Positions 61,247 through 64,000 of a stretch of DNA of 64,000 bases are shown here, in pieces (position 1 is the stretch's first letter; every line of letters starts with the position of its first letter). The notes under the pieces are model-generated. The model did no database searches, was not told the DNA's origin, and saw only the letters and a program-made list of their open reading frames with translations. This DNA is from CAXXOK01 sp964584315 (lineage in GTDB: Bacteria > Bacillota > Clostridia > Christensenellales > Aristaeellaceae), in contig CAZOZO010000006.1 in assembly GCA_964584315.1 (NCBI GenBank), forward strand, positions 35,510-99,509. Reading direction: 5' to 3'. The position numbers were made by a program, and so were the translations under genes.

Positions 61247-61283
61247 TCATATGAACGAATGCTCATATGAAGGAGTGGCGCGC

Positions 61284-61646
61284 ATGACCCCAGAAAAAGA
61301 GAGCTTCCAGTGCGAGTACATCTGCGTGCACGAAAACGTGGTGGCACGCGTGAAAGCCGCTATGCCCGGCGAGGATACGCTGCTTGACCTGAGCGAGCTG
61401 TTCAAGCTCTTCGGGGACAGCACGCGCATCAAGATTCTCTACTGCCTGTTTGCCAACGAGATGTGCGTGTGTGACATCGCCACGCTCCTGCAAATGTCGC
61501 AGAGCGCCATCTCGCACCAGCTGGCGGTGCTCAAGCGCAGCAAGCTGATCGCGTCGCGCAGGGAGGGCAAGACCGTGTTTTACGCCCTCGCGGACGACCA
61601 TGTGCGCACCATCGTCAATCAGGGTATCGAACACGTGACCGAATAA
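61284..61646 (+). CDS. ArsR/SmtB-family metal-sensing repressor, CadC-like
   Basis: 120 residues. Winged-helix core: LFKLFGDSTRIKILYCLFANEMCVCDIATLL near 40-70, recognition helix QSAISHQLAVLKRSKLI, wing SRREGKTVFYAL near 95. Metal-site residues of the CadC alpha3N type are visible: Cys pair in CEYICVH near residue 10 and CVC near 62, so Cd, Pb or Zn are likely inducers; a C-terminal DDHVRTIVNQGIEHV could give an alpha5 site. ATG at 61284 with GAAGGAG upstream. First gene of the efflux operon, controlled by the TCATATG boxes it probably binds. Confidence 0.9.
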   Translation: MTPEKESFQCEYICVHENVVARVKAAMPGEDTLLDLSELFKLFGDSTRIKILYCLFANEMCVCDIATLLQMSQSAISHQLAVLKRSKLIASRREGKTVFYALADDHVRTIVNQGIEHVTE

Positions 61647-61664
61647 CGCAAAGGAGGTTTACCC

Positions 61665-61880
61665 ATGAAGAAGACTTTGCAATTGAGCGGGCTGGATTGC
61701 GCCGTGTGCGCCGCCAAGGTGGAAAAAGCCGTGCAGAAGGTGGCGGGCGTGACCGGCGCGACCGTCAATTTCGTGACCCAGAAGCTCACGCTGGAGGCGG
61801 ATGAGGCAAACTTTGACGCGGTGCTTGCCAACGTGCGCAAGGCTGTGCCGCGTGCGGATCGCGACTGCGAAGTGCTGTAA
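61665..61880 (+). CDS. free-standing heavy-metal-associated (HMA) domain protein
   Basis: 71 residues, one ferredoxin-like HMA domain: LSGLDCAVCAAKVEKAVQKV with the metal pair in CAVC near residues 12-15. The GLDCxxCA context is that of the N-terminal domain of CadA-type Zn/Cd ATPases rather than copper chaperones (GMTCxHC). It lies directly before the ATPase gene, which has no HMA domain of its own, so it appears to be the ATPase domain encoded separately. ATG at 61665 with AAAGGAGG. Confidence 0.9.
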   Translation: MKKTLQLSGLDCAVCAAKVEKAVQKVAGVTGATVNFVTQKLTLEADEANFDAVLANVRKAVPRADRDCEVL

Positions 61881-61928
61881 GCGAAACCCCATCCCTGTTT
61901 GCCCAAACCTCTGCGGGAGTTGATTTCC

Positions 61929-63773
61929 ATGACACGGAGACAGAAGCGAACCCTTGGTTTTATCATTGCGGCGGCGGCGCTGTTCCTGGCCGCGCTCTTC
62001 CTTGCGGATGGCTGGCCCAAGACCGCGGTGCTGCTGGTCGCCTACGTGGCCGTCGGCTGGAGCGTACTGCGCGAGGCCGCCGAGAACATCTTTCATGGCG
62101 AAGTGTTTGACGAGAATTTCCTGATGTCGGTGGCCACCATCGGCGCACTGGTGATCGGCGAATATCCCGAGGCCGTGGCCGTGATGCTGCTCTACCAGAT
62201 CGGCGAGCTGTTCCAGAGCTATGCGCTGGGCAAGAGCCGCAAATCCATCGCCGGGCTGATGGACATCCGCCCCGATACCGCCAACGTGGAGCGCGGCGGC
62301 AGCCTTGTGACCGTATCGCCCGAGGACGTCGCTGTGGGCGACGTGCTGGTGATCAAGCCCGGCGAGCGTGTGCCGCTGGACGGCGTGGTGCTGGAGGGTG
62401 TATCCACGCTGAACACCGCGGCGCTGACCGGCGAGAGCCTGCCCCGCGACGTGGTCGCGGACGACGAGGTGATCAGCGGCACGGTGAACGTGAGCGGACT
62501 GCTGCGCGTGCGCGCCACCAAGGTCTACGGCGATTCAACAGTTGCGCGCATCCTTGACCTGGTCGAAAACGCCAGTGCCAAAAAGGCGCGGGTGGAGAAC
62601 TTCATCACCCGCTTTGCGCGGGTCTACACCCCGCTGGTGTGCGGGTTGGCGCTGCTGCTGTTCGTGCTGCCCCCGCTGCTTACCGGCGGCGGCTGGCGCA
62701 TGTGGGGCGAGCGGGCGCTAAGCTTTCTGGTCGTGTCCTGCCCGTGCGCGCTGGTCATCTCCGTGCCGCTCACGTTTTTTGGCGGCATCGGCGGCGCAAG
62801 CCGTAACGGTATCCTTGTCAAGGGCAGCAACTATCTGGAACTGCTGGCGGGGGCCGAGGTCGTGGTGTTTGACAAAACCGGCACGCTCACCGAGGGCAGC
62901 TTTCGCGTGACCGTCGTGCATCCGGAACTGGTGGGCGAGCAGGAACTACTGAAGCTGGCGGCCACTGTGGAGAGCTATTCCGACCACCCCATCAGCCGCA
63001 GCATCCGTGCGCACTACCAGCACCCCGTCGCATCGGACGGCCTGAGCGACGTGCGTGAGATCGCGGGTGAGGGCGTGTCCGCTACGCTGAACGGCAAAAC
63101 TGTATACGCCGGCAACGATAAGCTGATGGATCGCATCGGCGTGATGCCGCCGGTGTGCCCGCATGTGGGCACCATCGTGCATGTTGCCGAGGATGGCGTT
63201 TACCTTGGGCACATCGTGATCGCGGACGAGGTAAAGCCCGCCTCCCGCGAGGCCATCACCGCGCTGCACCGCGTGGGCGTCAAAAAAACCGTCATGCTCA
63301 CCGGCGACGCCAAGGCCGTAGCGGACAGCGTGGCCGCTGAGTTGGGGCTGGACGAGGCCTACGCCCAGCTTCTCCCCGCCGACAAGGTGGAGAGAGTGGA
63401 ATCATTGCTTGCCGAGGTACACGGAAAGGGCAAGCTTGTGTTCGTGGGCGACGGCGTGAACGACGCGCCCGTGCTCACGCGCGCGGACGTGGGCGTAGCC
63501 ATGGGCGCGCTGGGCAGCGATGCGGCCGTCGAGGCCGCCGACGTGGTGCTGATGGACGACGACCCGCGCAAGCTGGCCTTGGGCGTGCTGATCGCGCGGC
63601 GCACGCTTGCCATCGCGCGGCAGAACATCGCGTTCGCGCTGGGCGTGAAGGTACTCACGCTGGTGCTGGTGGCGCTGGGCGTGGCCAACATGTGGCTGGC
63701 GGTGTTCGCGGACGTGGGCGTGAGCTTTCTGGCGATCCTCAATGCATCGCGGGCGCTGAGGACAAAGATGTAG
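61929..63773 (+). CDS. cadA: heavy-metal P1B-type ATPase (Zn/Cd/Pb efflux, CadA/ZntA-like)
   Basis: 614 residues, shorter than full CadA because the N-terminal metal domain is missing. Pumps soft divalent metals out of the cell using ATP. Ion-path motif SCPCALVISVPLTFFGG near residue 268 (CPC, P1B-2 group), phosphorylation site DKTGTLTEG near 317, HP-type SDHPISRSI near 353, TGDAKAVADS near 458 and GDGVNDAPVL near 512. The DxG near the last helix (VFADVGVSFLAILNA, near residue 597) is the second P1B-2 signature. Start ATG at 61929 has GGGAG upstream; a TTG at 61899 is in the same frame. Ends at a strong terminator. Confidence 0.95.
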   Translation: MTRRQKRTLGFIIAAAALFLAALFLADGWPKTAVLLVAYVAVGWSVLREAAENIFHGEVFDENFLMSVATIGALVIGEYPEAVAVMLLYQIGELFQSYALGKSRKSIAGLMDIRPDTANVERGGSLVTVSPEDVAVGDVLVIKPGERVPLDGVVLEGVSTLNTAALTGESLPRDVVADDEVISGTVNVSGLLRVRATKVYGDSTVARILDLVENASAKKARVENFITRFARVYTPLVCGLALLLFVLPPLLTGGGWRMWGERALSFLVVSCPCALVISVPLTFFGGIGGASRNGILVKGSNYLELLAGAEVVVFDKTGTLTEGSFRVTVVHPELVGEQELLKLAATVESYSDHPISRSIRAHYQHPVASDGLSDVREIAGEGVSATLNGKTVYAGNDKLMDRIGVMPPVCPHVGTIVHVAEDGVYLGHIVIADEVKPASREAITALHRVGVKKTVMLTGDAKAVADSVAAELGLDEAYAQLLPADKVERVESLLAEVHGKGKLVFVGDGVNDAPVLTRADVGVAMGALGSDAAVEAADVVLMDDDPRKLALGVLIARRTLAIARQNIAFALGVKVLTLVLVALGVANMWLAVFADVGVSFLAILNASRALRTKM

Positions 63774-63786
63774 CAGGAAACAAGGA

Positions 63787-63829
63787 AAAAAGCAGGGCGG
63801 GGAGCGCGATGCTCCCCGCCCTGCTTTTT
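63787..63829 (+). terminator. rho-independent terminator of the metal-efflux operon
   Basis: 19-bp stem with A-tract and T-tract ends (63787-63805 with 63811-63829). Confidence 0.95.
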
Positions 63830-64000
63830 GAAACATGGTATGTCCTCATATCCAGGCAAACAGCTCAAGCCGCGCCACATCGCGCCTACGGCGACCGTGG
63901 CGCTTACGCGTTCTTTGCTGCGACGAAGGGCTTGGGCTTTGCCCCAACCCACAAGGGGCTCTGCCCCGTGACCCCCGCACGGGCCAGTGGCCCGTGGCCC
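63830..64000. other. window end without a recognised gene
   Basis: GC-rich sequence with short self-complementary stretches (GGGCTTTGCCC, GGGGCTCTGCCCC, GGGCCAGTGGCCC). No supported coding frame. Confidence 0.45.

Noticed and set aside
61665..61929. Frameshift or pseudogene explanation for the separate HMA domain
   Set aside because: Both the HMA gene and the ATPase gene have their own start codon with an upstream purine-rich site (strong for the first, weaker for the second), and the HMA protein ends cleanly, so a split gene is more likely than a broken fusion.
63830..64000. GC-rich mirror-like stretches at the window end as a CRISPR or mobile repeat
   Set aside because: Only short unphased self-complementary pieces; no repeat-spacer pattern or transposase.

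Overview
The window is a GC-rich chromosomal segment of a strictly anaerobic, Gram-positive-type bacterium, most likely a high-GC Clostridia member. Reasons: an ECF-type thiamine transporter (ThiT) under a TPP riboswitch, a WalJ/RlmH neighbourhood, a DnaK without the Gram-negative insert, a pyruvate kinase with the extra C-terminal swivel domain, a monomeric group B-like [FeFe] hydrogenase, AGGAGG-type ribosome sites, and many clean sigma-A promoters (about 17 bp spacers, often with TACAAT as -10). The genus cannot be named from sequence reading alone. No tRNA, rRNA, CRISPR, phage or insertion sequence was seen; most genes are separated by strong hairpin terminators.

Layout. 1-9.6 kb: 5'-truncated HerA-type ATPase, flavin reductase, metallophosphoesterase, pyruvate kinase, and an operon of phosphodiester glycosidase, a divergent Lgt homologue and an O6-alkylguanine repair protein; then a YkgJ-type cysteine protein. 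9.9-15.8 kb: MFS transporter plus GDPD-type phosphodiesterase, [FeFe] hydrogenase, AraC regulator, TfoX-C protein, SDR enzyme. 15.9-21.9 kb: two paralogous modules of flavodoxin plus membrane-anchored FMN-binding protein. The first is divergent from a TetR gene and both promoters carry the same 15-bp palindrome. Between the modules lie WalJ, a small unknown protein and RlmH; a secreted three-repeat protein follows. 22-33 kb: GH94 phosphorylase with LacI regulator, IMP dehydrogenase, AI-2E-type permease, L,D-transpeptidase, acyl-CoA synthetase with XRE-cupin regulator.

33.6-38.6 kb: three genes resembling WbpA-WbpB-WbpD (diacetamido-uronate sugar synthesis, aminotransferase not present here) and a UDP-galactopyranose-mutase-like flavoenzyme. 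38.8-46.1 kb: uronate catabolism: an eda-kdgK-kduD operon with a LacI/CcpA-type operator on its -10, kduI, a UxaB-type reductase, and a divergent LacI regulator. Together these would turn unsaturated or free uronates into pyruvate and glyceraldehyde-3-phosphate. 46.3-52.5 kb: ThiT, then a leftward six-gene surface-polysaccharide operon (sugar-phosphate transferase, split transketolase, LicD, flippase, cupin).

52.7-64 kb: citrate synthase, UvrB, a leftward Hsp70 operon (DnaK, DUF5685 protein, J protein, zinc-ribbon membrane protein), a deoxyinosine-type DNA glycosylase, and a heavy-metal efflux operon (ArsR/CadC repressor, free-standing HMA protein, P1B ATPase lacking its own HMA domain) whose promoter carries three TCATATG boxes spaced exactly 16 bp apart.

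Most unusual points: the paired flavodoxin/FMN-binding modules with shared TetR operators, the Lgt homologue lacking family-essential residues, the Hsp70-DUF5685 operon, the KDPG aldolase-VOC fusion, the metal-operon operator array, and the split transketolase inside a glycan operon.
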